NCBI GenBank assembly: GCA_025200525.1
Contig: CM045758.1
Location: 168,418,261-168,482,260 of the forward strand
Source of the DNA: Camellia lanceoleosa
Lineage: Eukaryota > Streptophyta > Magnoliopsida > Ericales > Theaceae
DNA: 64,000 bases
Direction of reading: 5' to 3'
This document shows positions 12,201-25,064 of this stretch, one piece after another. The notes beneath the pieces were generated by a model, which had not been told where the DNA came from, searched no databases, and saw nothing but the letters and a program-made list of their open reading frames with translations. A program made the translations under genes and the position numbers. Positions within the stretch are counted from its first letter, which is position 1, and each line of letters starts with the position of its first letter.

Positions 12201-14130
12201 ACATAACGGATACACATTGAAACACATGCTTAGAAAATACTTAACTTATTTCTTTTCTAACTTGGTGGGTTTCTAATCCTTATCCTCATTATTATGTTTT
12301 AATTAAGGCTTAGGAATGCCTATGATGCAATGAGGATACTAAAATGTAAGTTGAAACATTTAGTCAAATTTTCAAAAATAAGGCAGTTCACTCGAGCGCA
12401 ATTTCGACCACTTGAGCGGTCTGCAAGGTCTGCAAAAGTATTGGTTACATGATTTTTATGCCTGACGGTTGCTCGAGCCAAAGACTAAGTAAACAGGGTC
12501 TTCGTTCGAGCACAACTTCCTAAGCTCGAGCAATCTGCAAAATTTTGTAAAACTTCTAGAAGCTCTCATTTTATGTTCGAGTGCAACTTTTTACGTTCGA
12601 GTGAAGGATCAAAAATAAGGGTGCTCACTCAAGCGTAAGTTCTACCGCTCAAGCCAACCCCCAAACTCTACAAAAGTACTGGGAACTCACATTATTCGCT
12701 TGAGCGCAGACTCTACCGCTCGAGGGAAGAGTGCGAATTCTGGAATTTCGAGATTGCTCTTTAAGCTCCAAACTTCAATTCTAAAGCATCAAAACACCTT
12801 CTTTTGAGTCAAAACTTAAGAAAACACTTGTAAACTTGTAAAATATTATGAATTAAAGATCATTTCACAAAATCAAGGCCTAAAAGCAAGTGAATTGTTC
12901 AAAGTCAAACTTGAAATTTTGAAAGCATAGCATGCATCACTTGTTATGAGCTCAAACATTCCAAAACATGATCAAATGAGATATTTAGCTCTAAAACATA
13001 TTGAATTCTTATAACAAAACCAAGATAAGACCATGCATGTGGGAATTCTTTTGAAAACAACCCAAAATGCTATGAAATTTGCATGTATATAGGAATTGAG
13101 TTATAATTCTCCAATCTTAACTTAATTCTCATGTTAATCTACTTACTTCTCTTGAATTCATGCATGAATGAGTCAAAAACAAAGCTTAAAGATTGAGTTG
13201 TTTACCCAAGGTTCTCAATTCCTTGAATTCTAGTGAGTTCTTGCTTAATTTCTCCAATTTCCCTTTAATTCTCTAGCAATTCCTCATTTCTTTCTTGAAT
13301 TCAATCCTGTCACTCTAACTCTCCCTCTCTCACGTTTTCTTCTCAAGAAATGATGAACAAAAAAAGCTCTAGTGTGTGTATAAGCCTTATATAGGCTTGA
13401 TTAGTGAACTTCATTAAGCTTGGCTTTAATTTAATCTAATTTATTCTAATTATTTGGTTCCGAATCAAAATCCAATTAAACCTACCATAAAATTTTAAAA
13501 ATTCTAAATATCAAATAAACAAAGTCAATTCTGTGTTTAGATGCCAATGAGGCCTTCAATTCTCATATCGAAACAGAAATTCAAACATATATTTCTACAT
13601 CAGATAGATATAAACACAAATAACACAATACACATGCAATTAACTCAGAATTTCTTCTTAATTACTTCTTAGGCATTCTTAATTATAGATTATAAGCTAA
13701 TCACAGGTGGGGGTTATTACACAGGTAGTCATTTCCAGCGCCTCTGTTAGAGTCTGGAAGGTCGGCTATGAGTTTATATGTGGTGGATCTAGGCTTGAGA
13801 TAGTAAGTATAGCCAGTGGTGGACTTGAGACCACACATGGTGTAGCAAAACTGGATGTCAGCAAGGGTAATCCTAGCATTCTCTCGGTGTGCCAACTTGG
13901 CAATACCATTGATAATCCCAAATGTATTAATGGCTTGTTGCATAGGGTTAAGTTTATAGTAGTGCAAGACTTCTCGGAAGAGGATGTCAAGTGGGAATCA
14001 GATTCCCCCGTCGAAAATGGACACAATAGGGAAAGACATATAGTTTTTTCTAGGCATGATAGAGTCCTCTTTTCTAGCCAACCTGAGTTGAACATCGACC
14101 TGAATAGAGAACTCCGGGTGAAAATATTCT
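9281..14130 (-). pseudogene. Antisense ORF (putative gypsy-type transposon protein), split by a solo LTR
   Basis: Read on the minus strand, the coding signal starts above 13970 with PLDILFREVLHYYKLNPM, continues as NTFGIINGIAKL, YYLKPRSTTYKLIADLP and GAGNDYL (to about 13727), then resumes after the inserted LTR as VSGN-stop-EFAPDDDLHLFPLRR (from 11278). Here the stop replaces the tryptophan expected in SGNWEF. Further pieces follow, with stops and frame changes: a charged lysine-rich segment (about 10320-10540), a coiled-coil-like Ala/Glu/Lys segment (9669-9869), and the C-terminus LLEIDAEVMAEK...FVEA ending at 9281. I recognise the pattern as the Transposase_28-like (putative gypsy type transposon) protein found antisense in Tat-lineage elements. 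Its biochemical role is not known. The copy is non-functional. Confidence 0.65.
11279..13721 (-). mobile_element. Solo LTR, 2.44 kb
   Basis: Starts tgtcacaactc and ends gttattaca on the plus strand (on the minus strand TGTAATAACC...TTGTGACA), flanked by the perfect 5-bp duplication caggt at 11274-11278 and 13722-13726. Removing it and one duplication restores the antisense ORF of the host element (GNDYL joined to VSGN), which proves insertion. There is no coding capacity and no internal LTR boundary. The orientation given is inferred from its TGTAATAACC end, which resembles Ty3/gypsy LTR starts. Confidence 0.8.
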
Positions 14131-15420
14131 AGTTTGGTTGGAGAGTCTACCCTTCATTTGATCATCCTTATGACTTTGGCTAAGGTGATTTAGGTAATAG
14201 TGAAAAAAGGATTTAATGTGGGTTCAGGGACCTCGGCAAGACCCTAATGGGCACTAAGGCAAGAATTTTGGAAAAATCAAGGGAGTTTTTCTTTTAATTT
14301 TCCTAAGGATATGGTATCTAAGCAAATCCCAAGCCTAAATGTATCACGATAAACAAGATGTAGAGGCAAGAATCTGGAAAACAAAATAGAAGAAAGCAAG
14401 ATTTAAAATCAAAGTGTTGGTAGTTCAAACACAGATGTAAGAACATACACTTGCAAACTAATTCGAAATGGGGAAACCATGAACAGAGATTCAAGAAACA
14501 TGTTCAGAGCATGGACAAATTCAGGGAAAATTCAACTCAATAGCATCTAGTGCAAGTGTGCTAAAGACAATAAATAGATACGACGAAACATAAAGATGAG
14601 GACAAGAATGTGAGAAAATACTTTAAAAAGGCAAATCGCAAATCGCATATGGCAAATTCAGAGAAAAACAGAATGTAAGATTGGGAGCATGTAAAACACG
14701 ACTATGGCGCAAATGTAAAGAACAATAAAGGAAGTTGAAATGAAAATGTAAAGGATCCAGAGACTTACAAGGTAAAGCCGAGAACGGAGACACCGAAATA
14801 GTGTTTGCTGGAGTCAGGTGGTGATGGAGCAATGAAAAGAGTGCCAGATGTAATGAACAGACGGCTACAAAAAGCTCGCATGAACAGTAATAGTAGACTA
14901 AGAGAGGTTTGGTAGAGTGAGAGAGAAAATTTTTTTTTGAGAAAAGAGAGAATTGTAATTGCAAAGTGAAGAGACGGAGAGAGAAAGGAGGGAGTTTTGT
15001 CAAAAATGTGAAAATGTGGCAAAACGTAATGAAGATGCCTTGGATAACGTGCTTGTCAGACAGCGTGAGCGGGCCAACATGATCTAAAGGTGCGTGTCAG
15101 GTATGAGCCAACAAAAATAAGACACATGAAAGAAATGGATGAGGTGACTGTGCGTGACAGCTCATGCGCAGTTGAAAACTCTTGAAATAATGAGGAAATA
15201 ACCTCAGCTGGAGGATTGATCTCGGTTGAAATGCTTAAAGAACTTGGTTCTTGGTTCTTGATTCTTGATAAAAGGGGCAACTAAGTCCTGGTTACTTGAA
15301 ACCGATGAGTCATAATCTCAGTCAGAGTAATGTCTACGTTTTGGGCTGACATGTTGGGTGGACAAACGATGTAGGTTCCATCACATTAGGTTGTCGAGGT
15401 AATAGAACCTAGGGATCAGT
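14131..15420. other. 3' internal region of the LTR element
   Basis: No convincing coding sequence. The last part (about 15340-15420) contains taggttccatcac and aggtaatagaaccta, which recur reversed at about 35095-35150 in the second LTR element, next to its polypurine-type tract. This is evidence that the two elements are related. Confidence 0.5.
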
Positions 15421-15957
15421 TGTGGAGAAGTATTTTGCGAATGACGCTACGTGGCTAGGATAACTCCGAGATGTCGGCTAGGGTGCCACGTGGATGAGTC
15501 ATGTTTGCCGAGGTGATCACGGCATTGTAGAGATGTTTTGCGGTAATGTCGGAATTCTGACATATTCGGATAAGAGACGAGAGTCCTAGAACAAAAGAGA
15601 CTCTCAGTCTGGATAATGATAAGGCTCATGAGGAGTTTATCCCTATCTAGCTGAGAGTCCAGGATGAGCATTGAGTTTGAGTCCAATGAAGTGAAGCTTC
15701 TAGGGGACTAGGTCACAGCTAGTTATAAAAAGTGAGGCATCCCCGTGGGTCAAAGGTTAGTTTTGACTTGTAAGTTTAAATACTGTTTTGATATCTGTGA
15801 GAGATAAGATTTACTGACTTGATCGTCGAAGTGCCCCCAAGTGGACGAACTACCATGATATTCTCATCTTCTTGTTGGCAGGTAATTGATTCAATCTATT
15901 CTGTCGGTACTCTCCAGCTAAGTTCCCTATTAGGTTGTGGTTAAAAATCAATACCCA
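15421..15957 (+). repeat. 3' LTR
   Basis: Starts tgtggagaag right after the polypurine-type tract agggatcagt. A TATA-like ttataaaaagtg lies near 15724. It aligns along its length with 8059-8609, apart from scattered substitutions and small indels near the end. Confidence 0.7.
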
Positions 15958-16355
15958 TTAGACCCAAAGTTAGAATATTGAAATCGATATGACTTCTTTA
16001 GTGTAATTTATTATAAGTTAAAAGGTTGATAATTATAAAGCAAAAATCAAAAAGATTTATTCCTAACTTTTCAATAATTAATTTTTTAAAAATTTATTTA
16101 AATTATTTTTAGACAATAAACTGTGAATAAAAGTTACACTAAACCGTCTAACATATACTGTTAAATTAAAATAAATTATATGTAATTTATTTCACTGGCA
16201 CCAAACACCCACCTGATGGCCTTTCCTCTACATCTCTCTATTTGCTATAAATTTTTTTTTTTTGGAACTAAAAAAAAAATGTTCTAAAGTGTCATTATGG
16301 CATTCGTGGGTCCAAGTTCTAAGATAACCGATTATCGCCCTGATATATGACCTAA
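15958..16355. other. Intergenic, nothing recognised
   Basis: AT-rich sequence between the 3' LTR and the Harbinger-type terminus. No gene or repeat was identified. Confidence 0.5.
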
Positions 16356-19300
16356 GAGCATCTCCAGCAGCTTAGCTATTCTTTTCTTTTAGCCATAGAA
16401 GCGAGCTTGGAAGGGTAAAAGATTGCTCTAGTAGACTCGCTCAAGCATCGCTAGAATGGTGGTGAGCTACAGTACCTCGTTAGGACAAGCGAGGTACTGT
16501 TCATGGGCTTTTCAATTTTTTATTTTTTTTTGCCTCCTGAATTCTGTTTTTGGAAATAAAATTTTTCCCTCATTTTGGTGCTAAAAGTTCTGTCAGCACC
16601 TCCCTAAACAAATCTATAGATAAGGCATTCCAAAACTCACAAACTTTCTCATTATCTCTATCTTTTTCTCAACCTTTTTGCTCAAGGGAGGTAAAGTTTT
16701 GTCATTTATGTTTGTTTATGCCATGAATAGTGGATAAGAAATTGGAGAATATGAAAGCAAATGTTCAGTTTAGTGCATTCTTATTTCATTATTTGTTGAT
16801 TTTGGCAAAAATATTACACATTGCTTTGTCATTTGTTCATATTATGTGAATATATATTTTCTCCTTCGCTTTATGGCTTCCATGGTTTTTAATCTCATCT
16901 CACAAATTGTTGTAGCAAGTTCTGGCTCCATGTTCTTAATCAATAGGTCATTATTTTACTACCTGTAAAAGAGAAACTACTATGTATTTATATTGCACAC
17001 CATATGTTTGTTGTAATTTCTGTTAGAATAAAGATTGTAAATTGTACCCAATTATTTCTTGTATTAGTTCTTTTATCATAGTTGACAAGAATATTCATTA
17101 ATATCCAATTTTGATTGATTGTTTTATGAAAACAGGACTTAGGATATTTCAATATAACAACACTCAATATCAATCATGTGCCATATGAAAATTTCAATCT
17201 ATTTGGTACCATTTCAATTAGAGTTTGGCAGGTTGAATAAGATTTTTAAGTAAAGTAATAGACAACTAATAAGGGGATTGGAAGTAAGTTAAATATGTAT
17301 CAGGGCAAGTCAATGGGCATTTGAATTGGCTTTTATCTTTATCTTTGCTCTAGGATAAACCTCAGATGTTTGAATTAGCTACATAAAGAAAAATAACCTT
17401 AGAAACCAGCCCCTAGATCTCTCTATCCTCCATAGTTGTCTAAACCAGAGGATTCCATACCACTATCAGAAACTAACATATAATTGTACATTGAAGCATT
17501 CATATTCAAAACCAAAAGAAACAGGTTCAGGAACACCTTCCCTTAATGGTCTATGACTGTATGAACACACCACCAATCAAGCAAAAACCTCACTCCACCT
17601 CCATTACCAGCCTTGAAAAAGATTATAGTATTTATATTAGATCAAACTTTTAACCAAATTTAGACTCAAATTTGATGGGGAAACACATGATTAAGGGTTA
17701 GAGATGATCTAAAATGAACTTAATCATGTCAAATATCCAGCAATTCTTTGGTTTTAACCAAAACCCATGATGATCTGCTCTGTTTCTCAGATCAGATAAT
17801 AGCAAATGAAAAAATAAAAATTAGCTAATGACACCTTAGAATTGCAATCTGTAGTCACTTTGGAATAAAACCCATGAATGGCACAAGATCATCCTTGGCT
17901 TTGTGTGAATGTGATTGAGAACAACTTAAACAAATAAATCAACATTGTGGAGGCCCATATTTTGAATTGTATAACAATTCATGGACCATTAATTTAACCA
18001 TTTACAGACAATCTTACTATATTAATGTGGTGATTAATTAATATTAGTCCATTCTTTCAAAATTTGAATACAATATTTAACTATCAACATGAGATAAGCA
18101 TATATGTAAGAGTACAAGTAATCTACATATATATGTCCAGAGAAGCCCTCATCAAAACAATCCCAAAATCAAATAGCACTTTTAAACAGAACACTAAAAT
18201 CCAATCTTCAGACAAACAAGATTTTAAAGAATCCAAATTTTCAATTAAAAAAAAGAAAGAAGGTAAAGGTACCCAAAAAAGGGTGTTGATAGTGGGAATG
18301 TCTAAAGAACTTACAATGAAATTAACACACTGCATTACAGAGGCAGTCTCAAAGCACCCAATGGAAATCTCTTCATTTTGTATTTTTTTTATGTGCTTGA
18401 AATTAGATTTTTCTATTGCAATTTTATTGTATAGTAGCTTGGATATTAAATTTTAATTCTTATATATTATTCAATCATAGGTGTGGATTCACAACAAGAT
18501 GGTTACTTTACTAATCTTTTACAAGAAAGGCCCAACATTGATGAACATTATCTAATGGAATCTCAATATTTGAATCAAAGCACTCAAGTCTTCGCCCAAG
18601 AGTCTCAATTTACTGCTAAAATTGAATCTTTGTCGAAGAAACCTCAACGTGGAGGAAACTTCACAATTAAAGAAGACAAACTCCTTGTATCGGCTTGGCT
18701 TAATATTAGTTTAAATGCGGTACATGGGAATGAGCAAAAACACTCTACCTATTGGAAAAGAGTGTGGGATTTTTTCCATGAGCACAAGAAATTTGAGTCT
18801 AATCGAAATGAGAATTCTCTTATGAATCGATGGTCAACCATTCAACTTGCCATGAATAAGTTTTGTGGGTGCTATGCCTAAATTGAATCATTGCATCAAA
18901 GTGGCATAAATGAGGATGACAAGGTATTGAATATTGTACATTTACAATTATTATTATTTGTGAAGTTGTTAAATATTATTTATTTATTTAATTTTCAGAT
19001 TTGCAAGGCGAAAGAAATCTACATTCCAATTCAAACACTATTGGATTATGTTAAGGGATCAACCAAAATGGGTGGTAGACTCTAAGAAGAAAAAGCAACC
19101 AGAAAGACTAAGAACAGGGACAACCTCTTCTCCTTGTATTCTAGATTCGATAAATCTAGGGGAAGACGATGTCTCACCTAATGCTTTTGTAGACTTGGAG
19201 AGACCAACCGGTAGGAAGGCTGAAAAGGAGTGGTTGAATAAACGAAAGAACAAAGAAAGCGCACATTTGAGTATTACAAAAACTTTGGAGGACATCAAGG

Positions 19301-19773
19301 AAGACAAAAAGAAAATGATTGACAAGAAAATTGAAATGATTGACAAAGTATATGTTCAAAAACAAGTGGAACTTCGTATCATGCAAGAAAAGCATGAGGT
19401 GGAACTTGAAAAGCATGAAATGGAACTTTTCAAAGAGGACGAAAGAGTTATTTTGATGGATCTCAGTGGCTTGCCGGAAATCCAACAAGAATTTTATCGT
19501 GCTCGGCAGATAGAAATCATCAAGAAAAAAAGAATGAATTAGTATTCATTCTCTCTTTGCTCGTTATGATATTTTGGCTTTTGTCTAGTAGGCTAGAAAC
19601 TTGATATATGGTATTTTGGTTCTGCTTTTGTCTAGGATAGATGTTGAACTCAACAATGTTTTGGTACACAATGTTAGTTGTCTAATTTGATGCTGTTTGT
19701 GCTGTGTTGTTTTGCTGCTCTTTGTGCTATGTTGATGCCATTTTTGGACTATTTTTTAATCTGTTTTTGCTGC
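16356..19773 (+). mobile_element. PIF/Harbinger element, left part
   Basis: The left end gagcatctccagcagcttag, preceded by a possible 3-bp duplication taa (16353-16355), resembles termini of plant PIF/Harbinger elements. The element carries a broken ORF1 (18483-19542). I see no DDE transposase ORF2 and no right terminus before the solo LTR at 19774. Sequence of the same flavour (repeated tttttggactattttt) resumes to the right of the hAT element at about 29080-29280, which suggests the element was split by later insertions. The 16.5-18.4 kb part is non-coding. Confidence 0.5.
18483..19542 (+). pseudogene. PIF/Harbinger ORF1 (Myb/SANT-like, NAM-associated C-terminus), broken
   Basis: Recognisable in order are NFTIKEDKLLVSAWLNIS (SANT/trihelix-like DNA-binding region), STYWKRVWDFFHEHKK, NSLMNRWSTIQLAMNKFCG, then after an intron ICKAKEIY, then YWIMLRDQPKW, GRKAEKEWLNKRKNKES, and a C-terminal coiled coil (EVELEKHEMELFKEDERV) ending at 19542. 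In these transposons ORF1 proteins bind the transposon ends and work with the DDE nuclease. Lesions: TAA at 18879-18881 where a glutamine is expected before IESLHQSG; and a frameshift between ICKAKEIY (about 19020) and FQFKHYWIM (about 19030). The intron is 18925-18998 (gtattg...ttttcag). No ATG opens the frame; it probably begins at an acceptor at 18480. Many such copies are annotated as glutathione S-transferase T3-like, which is misleading. Confidence 0.75.
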
Positions 19774-20208
19774 TGTAGACACCCCATTTTTGACCATCCT
19801 CAAGACTTAGTTCTGATTGCAGGTACATCCAACCACAAGTTTGATTACTCGTCGAGTGCTCGACTTTTGTGGCGGAACGTCACAGGTTTGAGCTTTCCAA
19901 ACCCTGTATCCTTTCTGCCCCACTTTTGGACCATGTATTGGCCCTTCCAGCTTTATTCTCATAGTGCACTGCCGGCCACTGCCTGCCACTGCCGGCCATA
20001 CCTTTGTTACTACCGGCCATTGATGAAGCCTACCGGCCATCAATGAGTCACTACCGGCCATCAGATGGCCGGCAGAACCCTTGTCTCAGCAGGTTTCACG
20101 CCAGATCTTTTGAGCCAGCTGGTTTTCACTCATTTCCCCTCCATACATGTGTATGGAGGGATGAAGCTCTTGCCAAGCTTGTTCAACAAGCTTTGCATTG
20201 CTCTCTTC

Positions 20209-20215
20209 TATATAA
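20209..20215 (+). promoter_or_regulatory. TATA box of the solo LTR
   Basis: tatataa inside ttctatataaggagaggc, followed by a CT-rich leader. It has the expected position and form for an LTR promoter. Whether it still drives transcription is unknown. Confidence 0.5.
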
Positions 20216-20264
20216 GGAGAGGCTCTCCCTCTCTATCAGAGGTTGAGCCATTTTAGAGGAAAGA

Positions 20265-20296
<32 letters not shown>

Positions 20297-20874
20297 ATTC
20301 TCTCTCTCTTTATATTGTGTCTAAAGTCCATTTTTCTTGCACTTTTACACTACAACACATAGAGATACACCACCATCTTTGAGCTGAGGTTCTTGGGAGT
20401 GTTACTTGAGCTTTGAAACTTGGTTTTTGGCCCCTGAAGTTACTGGTTTCAAAGTTGATCTTCAAGGGTGAGTATATTTCCCATTTTAGCATTTATTTGT
20501 ACCTTATTTTGGCCATCCTTTCATATTGTTTTAGGCCTTTCTTTCAACTGAAAAAAGTTCTATTTTTAAGTGCTTTAGATCTTTGTTTAAGGTCATTTTT
20601 TTGTTGGGGGTTGTTTACCCCCTCTTAGGCCTTGTTAGGCCTTATTTTGAGCCATCCCTTTAGGCTCTTGTTGAAGCCTTTGTATGACCTTTCTACCACG
20701 GAAATTCAAAGGATTTTCAGTGGTGGAAAGGTGGTTTTGGTGTCCTAAATAGGAGAGGGTCATCCCCTCTCCTTTGTGTCTTGTTTACTTGCTTTGAATG
20801 CCTCATGTGTGAGCACCTTTGGTAAGTTTGTGTTGGCCACATCTTAGCTTGTATTTGGGATTATTTTAGCCTGG

Positions 20875-21760
20875 CATGCCACTTTTTTTACTTGGTATGG
20901 TCACTCCATGCATGCCTAATACACTTGTAGTGTAGATCTCTTAAACTAGCTTTATATGCTTCATGCTTTGACATGTCATTTTAGCTTGTTTTGGCTCCAT
21001 TTTAGTAGGTTTTTGGTGATGTTTTACCATACCTTAGATCAGTTTTGGATTGATTTTATCACTCCATGCATGCATAACACACTTGTAGTGTAAATCACAC
21101 AAACTAGCTTTGTATGCCTCATGAAGTAGCATACCATTCTAGCTTGTTTTCTTTCCATTTCAGCAGGTTTTTGGTGATATTTTTCCATGTCATGACTCTA
21201 TTTTGGTTTGATTTGGTTGGCCCTTGCATGCCTCATGCACTTGTAGTGTAATCCTCTCCATTGCCTTAACATGCATCATGCTTCAACATGTCATTTTAGC
21301 ATGCTTTTGGCTTAGCTCTGAGAAGATTTTGTTCATGTTTTACCATGTTTAAGGTCTGATTTTGGTTGTTTTGGCGATGCATCACTTGCTTTGTATAGCC
21401 ATGGTTCAATCTAACTTATTAGCTTTTGTGCACCAAGTCCACTAGCATGTGCTACTTGGCCTATTTCAACAATTCGGCATCACTTGTTATGTTATTTCAG
21501 TCCATGTAATGTGGTCATACACTCACTTTTTCCATGCTTTCAATGCTTTGATGAGTTGGTGTTTTATGCCTTATGGATGGATCATTGTGTATGCCTCTAT
21601 GCTTAGGTCTTTGGGATGCCATCTCAGTAGGTTTTTGGGCTTATCTTGACATGATGCAACTCTATTTTATGTTGTTCAAGTCATGCCATGTTTGGTTTTA
21701 ATAAGTGTAGTATAACACCTCTTTTGTCGCCTTGCATGTTTCATGTTTTGGCCCTTTGTT
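20875..21760 (+). repeat. Imperfect repeats of roughly 160 bp in the LTR
   Basis: Repeated blocks: catgcatgcct...cacttgtagtgta, then aaactagcttt(a/g)tatgc, then cattttagcttgtttt, then aggtttttggtgat, then a ttttggtttgatt-type block. They recur near 20900, 21065, 21225 and more weakly after that. The copies have diverged by substitution and small indels. Confidence 0.55.
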
Positions 21761-22189
21761 CTAGCTTGTAATGGCTATGTTCAAGCATGTTTTTAGACTC
21801 ACCTTGACCTGCCTTGGGACTATTTTTGATGCCCTTGCCCCCTTTGGGGCTTGCTTTGTATAGCCATGGCTTAAGTCCCTTTGCTAATTTCGAGCTTTGA
21901 GCTTTCCCGCATGCTTTGTTTGTCTTGTTAGGGTGGTTTGGCACCATTCCATGCATGTTTTCAGAACTTGTGGTGCTGTCATATATCCATGCTTGTCACT
22001 CTTTAAGTGTGCTTAAGAGTCGCATCTTTGTGTTTTGATCCTTGAGCCAATTGGCATGCATGTTTGCCTTGCCTTTTCATGCTTCTCAGACCATCTTTTC
22101 ATCACTAATGGCCACTGATTTGGAGCATGACTGAGTTCTACTCTTTTGGTTTAAGTCCATTGTGTATGTTATGTATATTGCATTAAGTA

Positions 22190-22330
22190 TGCCGCCATTG
22201 CATTGAGCATGCTAATTAACGTTCGCATTGAGTATGCTAGTTGTTGTAAACATTAGCATTGTGCATGCCATTAGCTTCGTTAAGTTAATCATACTATCTT
22301 GCATTGAGTATGCCATGTAGTTGCATGTTT
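22190..22330 (+). repeat. cattgagtatgcc repeats
   Basis: Short degenerate repeats of the form gcattgagtatgc(c) within the long LTR, at least five copies. No coding meaning is visible. Confidence 0.45.
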
Positions 22331-25064
22331 GCATGCTTAGGACATATTGCATGTTTGCCATGCTTGTGTTGCAATGTTGTTTGGATTAAGCATTAATCTG
22401 AGCACGAGAAATGAGGGACGTTTCATACTTCAAGTGATGAAACGTGTCTCGATTCTAGGTCGCCGACGCTCTTGACGATACATGATAGAGTTTTAGGCTT
22501 TGTGTGTTTATTCGTGCATTCATTTCACATTGATTTGCACAAGTTGGATCTTTGGTCATCATGCATCGGGATGCATGATTGATGGTCTTGGATCCAATGA
22601 TGCCCATTCCATTGATGTTTTGAAGTGATATGGAGTGACATAGTGCGTACATATCCTTGGGAGACCCTCCATTTTCTCTATTTTGTGCTCTATTGCAACT
22701 TGGTGTCACGACACCATGGTAAGCCTCTCATCCTTGGCCCACCCCTTCATCCTTGGCCAAGAAGCAGCACTCTTGGCCATTTGGGTGGTCGGCAGAGCTC
22801 CTTATGGCCAAGAAGCCACCGGTGCACTCTCCTCGACTGTTTTGGTAAGATCCAGCAACTAGTTCTCAAGGACACCCTGCAGACAGAGTCTCTAAAGAGC
22901 ATTTGGAGAGCTTTCGGGACGGGAATCGAGCATGCATCTTCAACTTCTTCACGGTAGAGCTGAAGCGGCCTAGCCTACATATTTTAAATGCTTTACTTGT
23001 TAGTTAGCTTTAATTTGTAATTTAATTAGTTAATTTGTTAATTAATTAAGTGTTGTAATAATTAGTAAGTAGATTGCTTATTATTCAATTTGGTTGTGTA
23101 ATAATTAATTAGCTTGTTAGTTAGTTAATTAGTTGGTCTGTATTATTCATTCGGACCCTCCGTCGAGAGGGCGAATTTTGTAATAAGTGTGCGTGCGTGT
23201 GTGCATGTCTTTCAACCCCCATTTCTTTCTCCTTTTTACTTACCTGTTTTCAGTGGTTAGTTTTAGGGCATATTTCAATTAGCATCCTTATGCTTCGCAT
23301 GTTTGCATACATTCATCTGTCTTGCATGCACCGAGCTCGGCGCATAACTACATTGTATTTCAATACCAAGTTGAATACATGTATCAATTGTTGCATTTCA
23401 TATGCCATCTTAGAATAGCCAAGCCTATTTTAGATGCATCTTCGCATGTGTTGCATTAGCTATCTTAACATAGCTAGGATCATGCATGATTTTTAACTAG
23501 CTATTGTTTTGACTCAGAGTACTAGGTAAGCTTTTATGCTTTAGCACCTTGCATGTATGTAAGTGACTGTCATGATAGCATGCTTGCCATGAGGCTATTT
23601 GCTTATGTGATATAACTGCCTGAATGCCTGTGGGTGAAGGTTGGATTACTTGAGTTGAAACAATTCATCAAAATCCTCGATTTAGCTTACTTGCGAATAG
23701 TAAACTTCAAACCATTTTTCAAACATACGGATATGCAATGCTTTGTTCCAAATTAGGCGATATAGTCTATACTTGTGTGTTGTGCGCATCACATAGTAAG
23801 ATTAGCTAATTAACCGGAATAAGAACACATGTGTTTTCAAAAACAAGATATCATGCTTAGTACAGGCCGATCTTTGATCGGGCGAGCGGGGGTGCTCATA
23901 GATGACCTTCCCCAATCGTATCCAAGTTCCCGAGCCGAGGCAACTTTGGTGATAACGGACACGTAGCCTTAGGCAACGAGTCAGGGTTTCCTAAATTCTC
24001 CCAAAACAAAATATTTAGGTGGCGACTCTGTATTTGGCAAAGAATCCATGTTTAGCACTTCTTTCTTAAAAATCAGTTTTCCAAAACGATTTGCCGAATT
24101 TGGACTCTTTGGTGATTTATCTGTCTCGCATTGCACTTTGCAAGATTAGATTCAGAACCGTGACATTTGAGTCCGAACTGTAGCAGCAAAGCCCAAGGGC
24201 GCGTCTACAGCTGCTATTTTGCTTAGGGCTATGCAGCGGTTCTGCTGACCCGACACACCCGACTCGACCTGACCCGGCCAATAATCGATGGATGCGTGCC
24301 ACATGGCGGATGGGTGCGGGCTCAGTTTATGTCATTTTTCGGGTTCGGGTGGCGGGTAATCCACAATTTTAGTCAACAAACCTAACTCGACCGTTCTTGG
24401 TTATTATTTTTTTTTTGGGCCCTTTTACGCCTCAGCGGCTGATATGCCTCATTTTGCCCCATTTTTCCTTTCTGATATGCCTCATTTTGCCCTAATTTTT
24501 TTTGACAGACAGAACACGAGCTCACTCACACATACAGACATTCTCTTTCTCTCTACCCTGCCCATCGTCCGACGATCTACAGTAAACGGAGATCGATCTA
24601 CACTGACTGACTGAGGTATCTCTCTCTCTCTCTCTACTTTCCTTTTCTTTTCATCTTTTTCTGTTTTCATTTTCTTCTCTTTTCTTCTCTTCTTCTGAGT
24701 CTAATCTGTTTTTTTTTTTTGTTCCAGTTCTAAAACTAGAGAGGTGATTAGATTGATTGATTTACTACACTGACTGAGATATCTCTCTTTCTCTCTCTCT
24801 CCTTCTTCTTTTTCTTCTTCTTCTTCTTCTTCTTCTTCTTCTGCTTTCCTTTTCTTCTGCAGTGGATTATTTTTCTTCTTTTGATCGATTTATTTTTCTT
24901 GTTATCTGCTTCTGCAGTGGATTTTGTGAGGGACTTCATAGAAAAAAATATTAGATTAATTTTGAGATCTCTGATAGTAATTTGTTTGTATAAAAATGAA
25001 ATCGATTCACAGTTTGTTCCAGTTCTAAAAATATCTGATTTTGAGATCTCTGAAGTTCATAATT

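Larger units (their letters stand above)
8059..15957 (+). mobile_element. LTR retrotransposon with antisense ORF, non-autonomous
   Basis: Two direct repeats (8059-8609 and 15421-15957) begin with tgtgg and share long stretches, including the TATA-like region, a gacttgatcgtcg block and cttcttgttggcagg. A primer-binding-type motif follows the left copy and a polypurine-type motif (agggatcagt) precedes the right one, giving plus orientation. The interior has no recognisable gag, protease, reverse transcriptase or integrase. Its only protein signal is an antisense ORF on the minus strand, which is interrupted by a solo LTR at 11279-13721. I could not find a matching 5-bp duplication (aggct on the left, ttaga on the right), so the element is old, or one end has been rearranged. 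It shares termini and the antisense ORF with the element at 34506-40012. Confidence 0.75.
19774..24209 (+). mobile_element. Solo LTR, 4.44 kb
   Basis: Starts tgtagacaccccatttttga and ends gcgcgtctaca, so the termini are inverted (tgtagac/gtctaca). Perfect 5-bp duplication gctgc at 19769-19773 and 24210-24214. A promoter-like tatataa is at 20209-20215, with a CT microsatellite just downstream (about 20264-20310). No internal protein domains, and no second copy of the start or end sequence, so this is a single very long LTR rather than a whole element. LTRs of this length are known in the Ogre/Tat group of Ty3/gypsy elements. It sits in the tail of the Harbinger element. Confidence 0.75.

Noticed and set aside
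18064..18456. 130-codon open frame upstream of the Harbinger ORF1
   Set aside because: AT-rich low-complexity composition, no family motif, and not in phase with ORF1.
24748..24939. Lysine-rich minus-strand ORF
   Set aside because: It is the translation of a TTC microsatellite.
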